Below, in pieces: positions 43,697-50,964 of a stretch of DNA of 64,000 nucleotides. The stretch's first letter is position 1. The number at the start of each line of letters is the position of its first letter. A program made the translations under genes and the position numbers. A model generated the notes under the pieces. That model had not been told where the DNA came from. It did no database searches and was given only the letters and a program-made list of their open reading frames with translations. Source of the stretch: Ruminococcus_C sp963590855 (lineage in GTDB: Bacteria; Bacillota; Clostridia; Oscillospirales; Ruminococcaceae); NCBI GenBank assembly GCA_963590855.1, contig CAVAQT010000006.1, positions 1-64,000 on the forward strand, read 5' to 3'.

Positions 43697-44605
43697 TCAC
43701 AGCAGCTTTTCCGGCGCATCGCAGACCGCCGTCCACTTTTCCAGAAGCAGTTCCGGATAATAGGACAGCTTCGACTGGCGCAGCCCCGGGATGCCCAGAT
43801 CCTCTTCCCGGTTCAGGTAGGTGTAATCCATGGCAAAATGCGCCGCAAACGCCTGCGCCATTGCCGGATACGCCCCGTGAAACCGGGTGTCCGCCTTTTC
43901 GATGTGTACGCCGAACACGTTGCTGCAAATCGGCTCACCGATGGAAAATGCCGCGAGCTGGCCGTCCACCCGGAACAAGCCGCCCTTCAATTCCAGCGCC
44001 TCAAAGTTCTGGAAAAAGGTGTGGATGGCGTACTGCTCTGCCACACTGGAGGCATCGGAATATCCCTCCTTGGCGTTGTAGCTCTCGGCGGCAAAAGCAA
44101 TGCACTCGTCAAAATCGTCCGGGGTGATCTCCGAAAAGACCGCGCCGTATCTGGCGAACTGGGCAATGTGATTCCGTTTCTTGTGATACTTTTTTCCGGC
44201 AAGCGCCGTAAAATCGGCGGTGCGGTAGAGATAATCCGCGCTGTCCCGGTTGTTTTCCAGGGTAAATACGTCCGGAAAAACCGCCTGTAGCTGCGGCAGG
44301 CTCTGACTGGTCAGTCCGGTGATGCAGAGGGGCTTTTGCTGTTCCGCCGCAAAGGCAGCCATCTCCCGGATGACCTGCCGCAGATCGCCGCTGCCGCTGG
44401 GAAACGAAAAGTGCGGCGCGCCGTCCGGGGTGTCAAAGGCGCAGATCAGGTAGAAGTTTTCATACCGGCAGATCCGGGAATCCGCATCCCGGCACCACGC
44501 CAGGTTGTTGGCGAAGCTGTACTCACAGCCCATAAAGTCGGACTGTTTCAGCGCCGCCTGGATCCAGAGACGGTCTGCCAGTGTGATCTTCCGGAAATTC
44601 AGCAT
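43697..44605 (-). CDS. DUF2156-family protein (GNAT-like, related to MprF C-terminal domain)
   Basis: 302 aa. The two-lobed acyltransferase-like layout has CEYSFANNLAWC in the first lobe, YRTADFTALAGKKYHKKRNHIAQF in the middle and EKADTRFHGAYPAMAQAFAAHF near the end. DUF2156 proteins resemble the aminoacyl-phospholipid synthase domain of MprF, but this one has no membrane part. Function unassigned. It overlaps tmk by 7 bp. Confidence 0.85.
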   Translation of the reverse strand: MLNFRKITLADRLWIQAALKQSDFMGCEYSFANNLAWCRDADSRICRYENFYLICAFDTPDGAPHFSFPSGSGDLRQVIREMAAFAAEQQKPLCITGLTSQSLPQLQAVFPDVFTLENNRDSADYLYRTADFTALAGKKYHKKRNHIAQFARYGAVFSEITPDDFDECIAFAAESYNAKEGYSDASSVAEQYAIHTFFQNFEALELKGGLFRVDGQLAAFSIGEPICSNVFGVHIEKADTRFHGAYPAMAQAFAAHFAMDYTYLNREEDLGIPGLRQSKLSYYPELLLEKWTAVCDAPEKLL

Positions 44606-45276
44606 GCCAAAGCCTCCTGTATGCGCCGTGCCAGCTCGTCCCGGATCTGTTCGATGGGGTAGAGGTGCACACCGTCGGAGACCTCTACGAACTGCCACCC
44701 CAGCTTCGCCCCGGCATATGCGGCGGCACGGCTGCACTGTTCCAGATAGCTGAGGTCTGCCTCGTGGATGTCCTTCCTGGCGGCATCACCGTCATAGCGC
44801 TTGGACAGCAGCTTCTGGGAAAGCGTCAGGGGCAGAGACAAAAACAGCACCAGATCCGGCTTCGGCAGTCCCAGCTTGCTGTACTCATAGTCCTCCAGCC
44901 AACGGAGATAGTCGTCCCACTGTGCCTGGGGCAGCTTGCTCATCTGATGGATGGCGTTGGAGGTGGTATAGCGGCTGGCAAGGATGATCTCGCCGGCGGC
45001 GTAGTTCTTTTCCCAGTCCAGCTTGTAGTTGGCATAGCGGTCTACGGCATAAAAGCTGGATGCGGCATAGGCATTCACGCCGCCGGGCGTGTCGGAAAAA
45101 TCACCGCGGAGGTACATTTTCACCAGCGCCGCCGAGGGCTTGTCGTACATGGGAAAGCTGATGGGCTTTACCGTCCGCCCCTGTTCTGTCAGCAGCCGGG
45201 TCAGCGCCTCAAACTGGGTGGACTTGCCGCAGCCGTCCAGACCGTCCAGTACAATGATCTTACCTTGTTTCACCAT
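44599..45276 (-). CDS. tmk: Thymidylate kinase
   Basis: Phosphorylates dTMP to dTDP. P-loop LDGLDGCGKSTQFEAL, then YAVDRYANY with the substrate-site DR motif and a lid region SKRYDGD. 225 aa. It overlaps the thyX gene, which makes its substrate, by 17 bp, so both steps of dTDP formation are coupled in one mRNA. Confidence 0.94.
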   Translation of the reverse strand: MVKQGKIIVLDGLDGCGKSTQFEALTRLLTEQGRTVKPISFPMYDKPSAALVKMYLRGDFSDTPGGVNAYAASSFYAVDRYANYKLDWEKNYAAGEIILASRYTTSNAIHQMSKLPQAQWDDYLRWLEDYEYSKLGLPKPDLVLFLSLPLTLSQKLLSKRYDGDAARKDIHEADLSYLEQCSRAAAYAGAKLGWQFVEVSDGVHLYPIEQIRDELARRIQEALAC

Positions 45277-46033
45277 GGATCACCTCAAACTTTTCCCGTA
45301 CTTCCTTTGCCTTGCCGCAGCTCATCTTGCCCTCGGTACATCCGCCGCAATAGCAGGACGGCCCGGCGGTGCGGAACAGCGCCGGAGAGACCTCGCAGCA
45401 GAGCCGGAGCATTTCGGTGGCCGCCTCCCGGATCTCCCACTGTGCCCGGTTGCAGCACCGCAGCCGGAAAAAGTTCCGGAGACTGCGGACATTCATGGTC
45501 ACGATCATCTTCGTCTCACAGGCGTTGGGGAGGACATACCGCGCATCTTCAATGGCTTTTTTCTCTGCCTTGGTGCGCGCCGCCTTTTCCGTACATCCCT
45601 GCGCCAGAAATTCCGGCACATACTTTGCCGCCAGGGCATCCGCCAGGTGGTTGTAGCTGTCGATGGACTGCTGCATGGCGTTTTCATACGCCTGTTTCAG
45701 TGCCGGGTCTGCGGCAATGGCCGGGGGCGTGATGAAAACGAAGTGATCCTGACGCACATAGCGCTGACTCTGGACAGAGAACGACGCAATGCGGTGACGC
45801 GTGATCTGCGCCAAAAAGGAACGGGAAACGCCCTCGATGCCAAAGGTAAATGTCACATGCTCCACAGGGCTTTCGTGCCCGAACCCTGCCAGCATTTCTA
45901 CGAATTGTTCTGCGCGTTCCTGGGAGATGGACTCCCGCAGCGCCGCAACGTCAGTATCGGAATAACAAAGCCGGGCAGCCGCTGCGACAGTCTGTTCCGG
46001 TGTAGGGGTATGCGCCAGCAAAACCACTTTCAT
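45260..46033 (-). CDS. thyX: Flavin-dependent thymidylate synthase
   Basis: Makes dTMP from dUMP with FAD and methylene-THF. The ThyX motif RHRIASFSVQSQRY is complete. 257 aa. The C-terminal tail CYCGGCTEGKMSCG is Cys-rich, which is unusual and could bind metal. ACAGGAG lies before ATG 46033, 53 bp from a consensus promoter. Confidence 0.95.
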   Translation of the reverse strand: MKVVLLAHTPTPEQTVAAAARLCYSDTDVAALRESISQERAEQFVEMLAGFGHESPVEHVTFTFGIEGVSRSFLAQITRHRIASFSVQSQRYVRQDHFVFITPPAIAADPALKQAYENAMQQSIDSYNHLADALAAKYVPEFLAQGCTEKAARTKAEKKAIEDARYVLPNACETKMIVTMNVRSLRNFFRLRCCNRAQWEIREAATEMLRLCCEVSPALFRTAGPSCYCGGCTEGKMSCGKAKEVREKFEVIHGETR

Positions 46034-46075
46034 TCTATCACACTCCTGTATTTTTTGTGCTCTTGATATCATCTC

Positions 46076-46104
46076 ATTATACCACACAATAGGGCAAAGT
46101 GCAA
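46076..46104 (-). promoter_or_regulatory. Promoter of thyX-tmk and following genes
   Basis: On the minus strand TTGCAC (46104-46099), 17-bp spacer, TATAAT (46081-46076). Confidence 0.87.
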
Positions 46105-46185
46105 GCCTTTCACCGGAAAAAGAAAACCCATCCGCCTGTGTGATGTCTTATCGTGAACGCATAGCGTGAAACGGAACCCCACCCA

Positions 46186-46215
46186 CCGTAGGGGCGAACA
46201 TTGTTCGCCCGTGAC
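46186..46215. repeat. Short palindromic repeat (GGGCGAAC type)
   Basis: GGGCGAACA and TGTTCGCCC lie almost back to back (46192-46210), preceded by ACCGTAG. The same type of hairpin recurs, in modified form, at ~47660 and 50803-50821. The gap 46105-46253 has nothing else. Confidence 0.7.
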
Positions 46216-46253
46216 TTCTCAGTCAGTCTGCGGATGTCACCTCCTTAAAAAAC

Positions 46254-46284
46254 AAAAAAGCGCCCCGATCAAAATCGGAACGCT
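46254..46284 (-). terminator. Terminator of the rpsF-ssb-rpsR operon
   Basis: AGCGTTCCGAT/ATCGGGGCGCT stem with TTTG loop, then TTTTTT on the minus strand. Confidence 0.92.
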
Positions 46285-46310
46285 TCGGTTATCTGAGTTG
46301 TCAGATCAGC

Positions 46311-46553
46311 TTAGTCGCTGACATACGGCAGCAGAGCAATGTGTCTTGCACGCTTGATCGCAGTTGTCAGTTCACGCTGATGGAATGCACAAGTGCCGGT
46401 AACTCTGCGGGGCAGAATCTTTGCACGTTCAGTCATGCACTTCTTGAGCTTGGCAACGTCCTTATAGTCGATCCGCTCTACGCGGTCAACACAGAACATA
46501 CAAACCTTTTTGCGGGGGCGCTTGCCGCCGCGCTGAGATCTTTCTCTCTCCAT
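46311..46553 (-). CDS. rpsR: Ribosomal protein S18
   Basis: 80 aa, basic. RRKKVCxFC-type KKVCMFCVDRVERIDYKDV at the start and CAFHQRELTTAIKRARHIALLPYV at the end. Four Cys/His positions (C18, C21, C54, H57 by rough count) suggest the zinc-binding C+ form of S18. It is last in rpsF-ssb-rpsR. Confidence 0.97.
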   Translation of the reverse strand: MERERSQRGGKRPRKKVCMFCVDRVERIDYKDVAKLKKCMTERAKILPRRVTGTCAFHQRELTTAIKRARHIALLPYVSD

Positions 46554-46600
46554 GATGATTTATCCTCCTATCTGCAATGCGGTATTTTCATTCGCTTTCA

Positions 46601-47146
46601 TCAGAAGGGAACTTCGCCGTCGCTGAGGATCTCTTCAAAGTCGCCCAGATCTCCCAGCTGCAATGCACCAGGTGCATTGTTTGCTGCCGGAGCAGCCTGG
46701 GGAGCAGGCGCTGCCTGAGGTGCAGGCTGCTGATATGCCGGGGCAGGCTGTGCCGGAGCTGCTTGTGCATAAGCAGGCTGCTGGTAAGCGCCCTGATATC
46801 CGCCGCCGTTTTCCTGTGCAGCGCGCTTGGACTCTCCGAAAGAGATGTTGTCCGCCTGGACTTCCATGCTGTAGTGCTTGACGCCGTTCTGGTCGGTATA
46901 GTCGCTGTTGCGCAGGCTGCCCTCCACAATGACCATACTGCCCTTGTGGAAATAGCGGCTCACGAACTCAGCCTGCTGTCTCCAGCAGCTGACGCTGATG
47001 AAATCCGCCTCACGTTCGCCGGTCTGCTTGTTGGCAAAACGACGATCGACTGCCACGCGGATGCGGCATACCGGGACGCCGCTCTGTGTCTGCCGGAAAT
47101 CCGGATCTGCACAAAGCCGACCCATCAAAATCACTTTGTTCAGCAT
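46601..47146 (-). CDS. ssb: Single-stranded DNA-binding protein
   Basis: 181 aa. OB-fold N-terminal domain with NKVILMGRLCADPDFR and FISVSCWRQQAEFVSRYF, then a Gln/Pro/Ala-rich flexible linker (~105-165). The acidic tip reads GDFEEILSDGEVPF, the variant of DDDIPF that recruits partner proteins. It lies between rpsF and rpsR as usual. Confidence 0.97.
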   Translation of the reverse strand: MLNKVILMGRLCADPDFRQTQSGVPVCRIRVAVDRRFANKQTGEREADFISVSCWRQQAEFVSRYFHKGSMVIVEGSLRNSDYTDQNGVKHYSMEVQADNISFGESKRAAQENGGGYQGAYQQPAYAQAAPAQPAPAYQQPAPQAAPAPQAAPAANNAPGALQLGDLGDFEEILSDGEVPF

Positions 47147-47171
47147 GTTGTTCCCCTTTCTGAAATTCGTC

Positions 47172-47462
47172 TTACTTTACGGTAACGAGAGAACGCAGAA
47201 CGCCGTCTGTGATGTTCAGAACACGCTCTACTTCTGCCGGTACGTCCGGAGTGGACGTAAAGGTATACAGTGTGTAGTAACCGTCCGGCTCGTCGTTGAT
47301 CGGATACGCCAGCTTACGCTTGCCCCACTCGTTTACTTCGTCCAGTGTGGCAGCGGATGCGATCTTCTCGCGGAACTTTTCAACCAGTTCCTTTGCAGCT
47401 TCCTCACCGTTCTTCAGACTGAAAACCGTCATCAGCTCGTAGGATTCCTGTTTCTTTGCCAT
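47172..47462 (-). CDS. rpsF: Ribosomal protein S6
   Basis: 96 aa. SYELMTVFSLKNGEEAAKEL opens it and the central GKRKLAYPINDEPDGYYTLYTF is the rRNA-binding core. AAGGAGGTG sets ATG 47462; the longer frame reaches far into non-coding DNA. First gene of the operon, with a consensus promoter at 47523-47551. Confidence 0.96.
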   Translation of the reverse strand: MAKKQESYELMTVFSLKNGEEAAKELVEKFREKIASAATLDEVNEWGKRKLAYPINDEPDGYYTLYTFTSTPDVPAEVERVLNITDGVLRSLVTVK

Positions 47463-47522
47463 ACTCAATACACCTCCTTCTGGATTTCGCCCATGCAGAG
47501 CATGAGCAAGGATAACACACCT

Positions 47523-47551
47523 ATTATACCAAACCCGTCCGCAAAAGTCAA
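47523..47551 (-). promoter_or_regulatory. Promoter of rpsF-ssb-rpsR
   Basis: On the minus strand TTGACT (47551-47546), 17-bp spacer, TATAAT (47528-47523). Confidence 0.9.
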
Positions 47552-47642
47552 GCCCTTTTGCAAAAAAATTTTCTTTTTGCAGAACTGCGCAGAAAAAAGC
47601 CGCCCCCTGCAGAACCGCAAACGCACGGGCGGAGAGAAAAAC

Positions 47643-47690
47643 GCACCTCCACCATAGGAGAAACATTGTTCGTTCCTACGATGGAGGTGC
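47643..47690. repeat. 48-bp palindromic repeat
   Basis: GCACCTCCACC...GGTGGAGGTGC-like arms with an inner CATAGGAG/CTCCTACG-like pairing and central ACATTGTTCGTT. It belongs to the same loose family as the 46192 and 50803 repeats. It abuts the 3' end of the ncRNA at 47690-47781, where a toxin gene would be expected by analogy with the 56.6-kb locus. Confidence 0.7.
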
Positions 47691-47781
47691 ATAAAAAAGA
47701 AATAACCGCCCGTGACTCCAATCATGACAGTTATTTCTTCACTCATGTGGGAGCAGACCGTCTGCCGGCGTGCCCTTTTCT
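47690..47781 (-). ncRNA. Candidate small RNA, homologous to the antitoxin-like RNA at 56567-56667
   Basis: On the minus strand a promoter (TTGACA at 47816-47811, 17-bp spacer, TATCAT at 47793-47788) leads into ~90 nt. The segments GACGGTC, GCTCCCA, AAGAAATAAC, ATTGG and GGGCGGTTATTTCT are shared with the RNA at 56567-56667, in the same order. It ends in an AAGAAATAAC/GTTATTTCTT hairpin followed by TTTTTT. The opposite strand has no toxin ORF, because repeat DNA lies there. It may be an orphan antitoxin or an independent regulatory RNA. Confidence 0.7.
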
Positions 47782-47787
47782 ATTTCT

Positions 47788-47816
47788 ATGATACGCTATT
47801 GTTTTAGATTTGTCAA
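47788..47816 (-). promoter_or_regulatory. Promoter of the small RNA at 47.7 kb
   Basis: TTGACA-N17-TATCAT on the minus strand, conserved in position relative to the homologous RNA at 56.6 kb. Confidence 0.78.
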
Positions 47817-47862
47817 GCAAAAATTTTGTTTTGGCCGTTATACTTATATAATAGTATCCGGC

Positions 47863-48720
47863 TCATCCCAACCCCTCGGCCTGCGCAAAGGTCATGCCCG
47901 GATGCAGCGCCATGTTGAGGGAACACGCCAGCAGATCTCCGGCGTGATCGATGAGCCGGTCGATGTCCCGGGGCGTGACCATCATGTTGGGGCGGCTCTT
48001 GGGGACGCTTTTGCCGTAGATGCCCTGGACGGCGGTGTGCAGATCCACCACTGTCGGAACGCCCAGAGCAATCACCGGCACGCCCAGCGTCCGCCGGGAC
48101 AGCTCTGCCCGTCGGTTCGCCACGCCGCTGCCGGGGGAGATGCCGCTGTCACTCATCTGGATGGTCGTCCCCAGCCGGGACAGTTCCGCACACGCCAGTG
48201 CATCCACCGCCACCACCGCCGCCGGATGAATTTGCCTGCAAACCGCTTCGATCAGTTCCGCTGACTCCATGCCGGTCTGCCCCAATACGCCGCCGGCGAG
48301 GACGCAGACCTGGCGCAGCTCCGGCAGATAGGACAGCTCCTCTTCGGTGAGCGCCGTGCGGAGATGCCGCGTCGCCAGCACTTTGGATGCCACGCGCGGC
48401 CCCAGCGCATCCGGTGTAATGGCGCGGTTTCCCAGCCCGGCGAGAAAGACGCAGCCCTCTTCCGGGAGAAAACGCCCCAGTTCTGCTGCCAGTTCCTCCG
48501 CCATTTCCTGATAGTCGCTGCTGCTCCGGGAGATGGCGGCGGCTTCCAGGGTGACATACCGCCCGGCAGGCTTCCCGATGGGTGCGCCGCAGGTGTCGTT
48601 TTTGATGCGGATCTCCGTGATGGAAAAGGCGCTGCCGCGCGTCTCCTGGGTCACGCCGGGCAGGGACGGGGCGGCGGCGGTGCGTTCTACGGCGAGGTCG
48701 GTGCGGATCGGCTCTAACAT
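47863..48720 (-). CDS. gpr: Germination protease (GPR) for small acid-soluble spore proteins
   Basis: 285 aa. RTDLAVE near the N-terminus, LAGLGNRAITPDALGP and MSDSGISPGSGVANRR are GPR family blocks. The N-terminal RTDLAVERTAAAPS also resembles the propeptide cleavage region. It degrades spore-coat SASPs at germination, which indicates a spore-forming lineage. A forespore (sigma-F/G) promoter could not be identified with confidence between it and the divergent rpsT promoter. Confidence 0.94.
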   Translation of the reverse strand: MLEPIRTDLAVERTAAAPSLPGVTQETRGSAFSITEIRIKNDTCGAPIGKPAGRYVTLEAAAISRSSSDYQEMAEELAAELGRFLPEEGCVFLAGLGNRAITPDALGPRVASKVLATRHLRTALTEEELSYLPELRQVCVLAGGVLGQTGMESAELIEAVCRQIHPAAVVAVDALACAELSRLGTTIQMSDSGISPGSGVANRRAELSRRTLGVPVIALGVPTVVDLHTAVQGIYGKSVPKSRPNMMVTPRDIDRLIDHAGDLLACSLNMALHPGMTFAQAEGLG

Positions 48721-48796
48721 ACAAATACCTCCTGGTTTTTGTGCAAACTGCTAGCTTTTCACGAGAAAAAATTGTATCGTTCCTCGAAAATACCTA

Positions 48797-48825
48797 TTGC
48801 AATTTCCGGTGGGCTGTGTTATAAT
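48797..48825 (+). promoter_or_regulatory. Promoter of rpsT
   Basis: TTGCAA (48797-48802), 17-bp spacer, TATAAT (48820-48825). Confidence 0.88.
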
Positions 48826-48831
48826 AGAGTT

Positions 48832-48995
48832 TAGTCACGGTGTTCTCACGAAGAACACCAGCATTTGGTCGTTCCAATTGCGGGGAGATTTTCCCACGAG
48901 CCGGCGGTACCGTGTCAATGCTGCCGGTCGTGTATGACGTACAGAATCCGGTGATTCGAGGGAATAACACCCATTATTTTGATTGTTGAAAAAAG
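48832..48995 (+). promoter_or_regulatory. Structured 5' leader of rpsT
   Basis: About 170 nt separate the promoter from the rpsT ribosome site. The leader includes a perfect hairpin GGTGTTCT/AGAACACC (48839-48859) and a CCGGC..GCCGG pairing around 48901-48930. Long leaders of ribosomal-protein genes often bind the product protein to regulate it. That role is inferred here. Confidence 0.5.
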
Positions 48996-49007
48996 GAGAT
49001 CTGAACT

Positions 49008-49268
49008 ATGCCGAATATTCGTTCTGCTAAGAAGCGCGTAAAAGTAAGTGCAACCAAGACTGCTGCCAACAAGGCTCGCAAGTCCAACCTCAAGACCATG
49101 ATCAAGAAGGCTGACGCAGCATGCGCAGCAAACGCAGCTGATAAGGAAGCTGCTGTACGCGTAGCGATCAAGCGCGTAGACCAGGCTTGCGCAAAGGGTC
49201 TGATGCACAAGAATGCAGCTGCCCGCAAGAAGTCTCAGCTGGCAAAGAAGCTGAACGCTGCAAAGTAA
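49008..49268 (+). CDS. rpsT: Ribosomal protein S20
   Basis: 86 aa, Lys/Ala-rich. MPNIRSAKKRVKVSATKTAANKARKSNLKT and the closing AARKKSQLAKKLNAAK are typical. AAAAGGAGAT lies before the ATG. Monocistronic, with a leader and terminator of its own. Confidence 0.97.
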   Translation: MPNIRSAKKRVKVSATKTAANKARKSNLKTMIKKADAACAANAADKEAAVRVAIKRVDQACAKGLMHKNAAARKKSQLAKKLNAAK

Positions 49269-49302
49269 GCGAGAACATCGCATTTGTCACAAGGTAAAAA
49301 AG

Positions 49303-49336
49303 AAAGCGCATATGCCCGCGGGTGTATGCGCTTTTT
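49303..49336. terminator. Bidirectional terminator between rpsT and mazF
   Basis: AAAGCGCATA and TATGCGCTTT arms around TGCCCGCGGGTG, with T-runs on both strands. The genes are convergent. Confidence 0.9.
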
Positions 49337-49342
49337 GTGTTG

Positions 49343-49690
49343 TCAGAACGGCAGCCCGAAGCTCACCTGCAATGCGTGGTCTACCCGGGTCATAGACGGT
49401 TCATCCAGTTCGCCCATGCGGTCTTTCAGCCGCCGCTTATCCAGGGTGCGGATCTGTTCCAACAGGACTACGCTGTCCTTGGTGAGACCGCACCGCGCCG
49501 CCTGCACGTCGATGTGGGTCGGAAGCCGGGCTTTGTCCCGGCGGCTTGTGATGGCGGCGGCGATCACCGTAGGACTGTGCCGGTTTCCCACATCGTTCTG
49601 CACGATAAGTACCGGTCGGATGCCGCCCTGTTCTGAGCCGACTACCGGGCTGAGATCTGCGTAATAAATTTCACCACGCTTGACCAGCAT
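49343..49690 (-). CDS. mazF: MazF/PemK-type endoribonuclease, no adjacent antitoxin
   Basis: 115 aa. VKRGEIYYADLSPVVGSEQGGIRPVLIVQND is the classic NdoA/MazF start. A catalytic Arg/Thr region is VIAAAITSRRDKARLPTHI, and VLLEQIRTLDKRRL ends the core. It cleaves mRNA at short motifs in homologues. AAGGAGGG sets the ATG. No ribbon-helix-helix or MazE-like gene lies upstream, so it is either orphan or controlled by a distant antitoxin. Confidence 0.93.
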   Translation of the reverse strand: MLVKRGEIYYADLSPVVGSEQGGIRPVLIVQNDVGNRHSPTVIAAAITSRRDKARLPTHIDVQAARCGLTKDSVVLLEQIRTLDKRRLKDRMGELDEPSMTRVDHALQVSFGLPF

Positions 49691-49763
49691 GGAGATCCCT
49701 CCTTTTTAGAAACGGCGCTGCGCATCGTCCGCGCAGTGCCAGCGAAGTATGATTCTGACTGTA

Positions 49764-49810
49764 GAACCTGTCTTCACAAGACACAGGTATACGCTTGTGA
49801 AGACAGGTTC
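49764..49810. repeat. 47-bp perfect palindromic element
   Basis: A 17-bp perfect inverted repeat GAACCTGTCTTCACAAG/CTTGTGAAGACAGGTTC around a 13-nt centre. Its arms recur as the ends of a 161-bp element at 58371-58531. It lies in the mazF leader, just downstream of a possible promoter. Confidence 0.85.
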
Positions 49811-49832
49811 GTATGCTCACCGGTGCATTCCT

Positions 49833-49862
49833 AGTATGCCCGGTTTTTTTCAAAATAATCAA
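49833..49862 (-). promoter_or_regulatory. Possible promoter of mazF
   Basis: On the minus strand TTGATT (49862-49857), 18-bp spacer, CATACT (49838-49833). Weaker than others in the window. An AGCACCGC/GCGGTGCT hairpin just upstream (49864-49918) may end the DUF2752 transcript. Confidence 0.5.
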
Positions 49863-49946
49863 AGCAGCACCGCATCCGCTCTGTACGGGATCGCCCCAGG
49901 AAAAAGCGGTGCTGTTTTATCATATTCGCGGAGGGAAAAAGAAGTG

Positions 49947-50375
49947 CTACTGCCGATAGGAGGGCAGCAGAAATTCCATGCCGGGGAGATTCCGGACGAC
50001 GCCGAACACCAGCAGCACGGCGATGCTGCCCCAGAGGAGGATGCTTTCCGCGCGGCTGTTTTTGGCGAACCATTTCGGATTCCACAGCGCCCGGATGCAC
50101 AGCCCGGCGAGCCAGAAGGGGGAGAGCAGTGTCAGGGCGAGATTTTCTTTTGCCGCGCCGGGAATGTCCAGATGGAGCAGCTTCATGCAGAAGTGTGAAA
50201 CGCCGCAGCCCGGACAGGCGAAGCCTGTGAGCTTTTGAAAGATGCAGGGAATCCGCAGCGGTGTCAGCAGAGTGACCAGGTAGTAAGCGCCGCCCAGGAG
50301 TAAGAATCCGGCAAACACGCGCAGCTGGCGGCGGTGCGTGTGAAGGAAGAACCGTAAATTTTGCAGGGAAGCCAT
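49947..50375 (-). CDS. DUF2752-family membrane protein
   Basis: 142 aa with three hydrophobic segments. GFACPGCGVSHFCMKLLHLDI is the DUF2752 signature (CPGCG..R/H). Function unknown in the family. AAAGGAG sets ATG 50375; the longer frame upstream has no ribosome site. Confidence 0.87.
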   Translation of the reverse strand: MASLQNLRFFLHTHRRQLRVFAGFLLLGGAYYLVTLLTPLRIPCIFQKLTGFACPGCGVSHFCMKLLHLDIPGAAKENLALTLLSPFWLAGLCIRALWNPKWFAKNSRAESILLWGSIAVLLVFGVVRNLPGMEFLLPSYRQ

Positions 50376-50483
50376 CTCCTCAACTCCTTTCGGGATTTTT
50401 GTTGTGCGTAACAAAAATAACACTGCCAATCGTGCAACACACTGCCGCACCAACAAGGGTAGGCGAACTCTTTTCTTTTTTTG

Positions 50484-50519
50484 CTTCTTTTTTTCTTTTT
50501 AGCAAAGAAAAAAAGAAGA
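50484..50519. repeat. AT-rich inverted repeat
   Basis: CTTCTTTTTTTCTTT pairs with AAGAAAAAAAGAAG across TTAGCA. It may be a terminator or only a low-complexity palindrome. Between 50376 and 50744 no gene is supported. Confidence 0.45.
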
Positions 50520-50744
50520 GAATTTTTGTGTAATGGTTTTGCGCAAGAAAACAAAAGCGCAGCAAACGCTATAAAAATAACAAAAACCACACTCAAAACA
50601 AACGCCCAGAACGCCAACACTGCACATACAGGAAAAGGCAAACAAAAGCGTTTGCGCAGCCAAAGGCGGACAGCGAGGGAAACGAGCGATTCCGCCGGAC
50701 GGTTTCACAGTGTTTTCCCCAGGACGGCGTTGCCGGGAACACCA

Positions 50745-50878
50745 AGGTATCAATGGTATCCCCCTGTCCTATCGGACATCCCCCTTTTCAAGGGGGACTT
50801 TCGGGCGAACGGTATTCGCCCCTATGGTATTCCTTTTCAAGAGCCACGGGTCGATGTGGGCATCGACCCCTACGGTGT
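50745..50878. repeat. Cluster of short palindromes
   Basis: Successive inverted repeats: TGTCC..GGACA, CCCCCTTTTCAAGGGGG, GGGCGAA..TTCGCCC (50803-50821) and GGGTCGATG..CATCGACCC (50848-50869). This is a composite of repeat types seen in related genomes. No coding sequence. Confidence 0.65.
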
Positions 50879-50903
50879 TTCTCTGTCAGTTGCGCTGAAC
50901 ACA

Positions 50904-50940
50904 GAAAAAGCTGCACGGAAAAGTTCCGGTGCAGCTTTTG
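50904..50940 (-). terminator. Terminator of the DUF4234 gene
   Basis: AAAAGCTGCACCGGAA/TTCCGTGCAGCTTTT-type stem (50906-50939) with T-run on the minus strand. Confidence 0.85.
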
Positions 50941-50964
50941 TGCTTGCTGTGTTTGTGCTGTGGG

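Noticed and set aside
47667..47791. An ORF reading through the 47.7-kb repeat and small RNA on the plus strand
   Set aside because: It is antisense to the promoter-terminator RNA unit and composed of repeat DNA; no ribosome site of its own was accepted.
50745..50878. A CRISPR-like series of palindromes
   Set aside because: The palindromes differ from one another and there are no regularly spaced identical repeats or cas genes.
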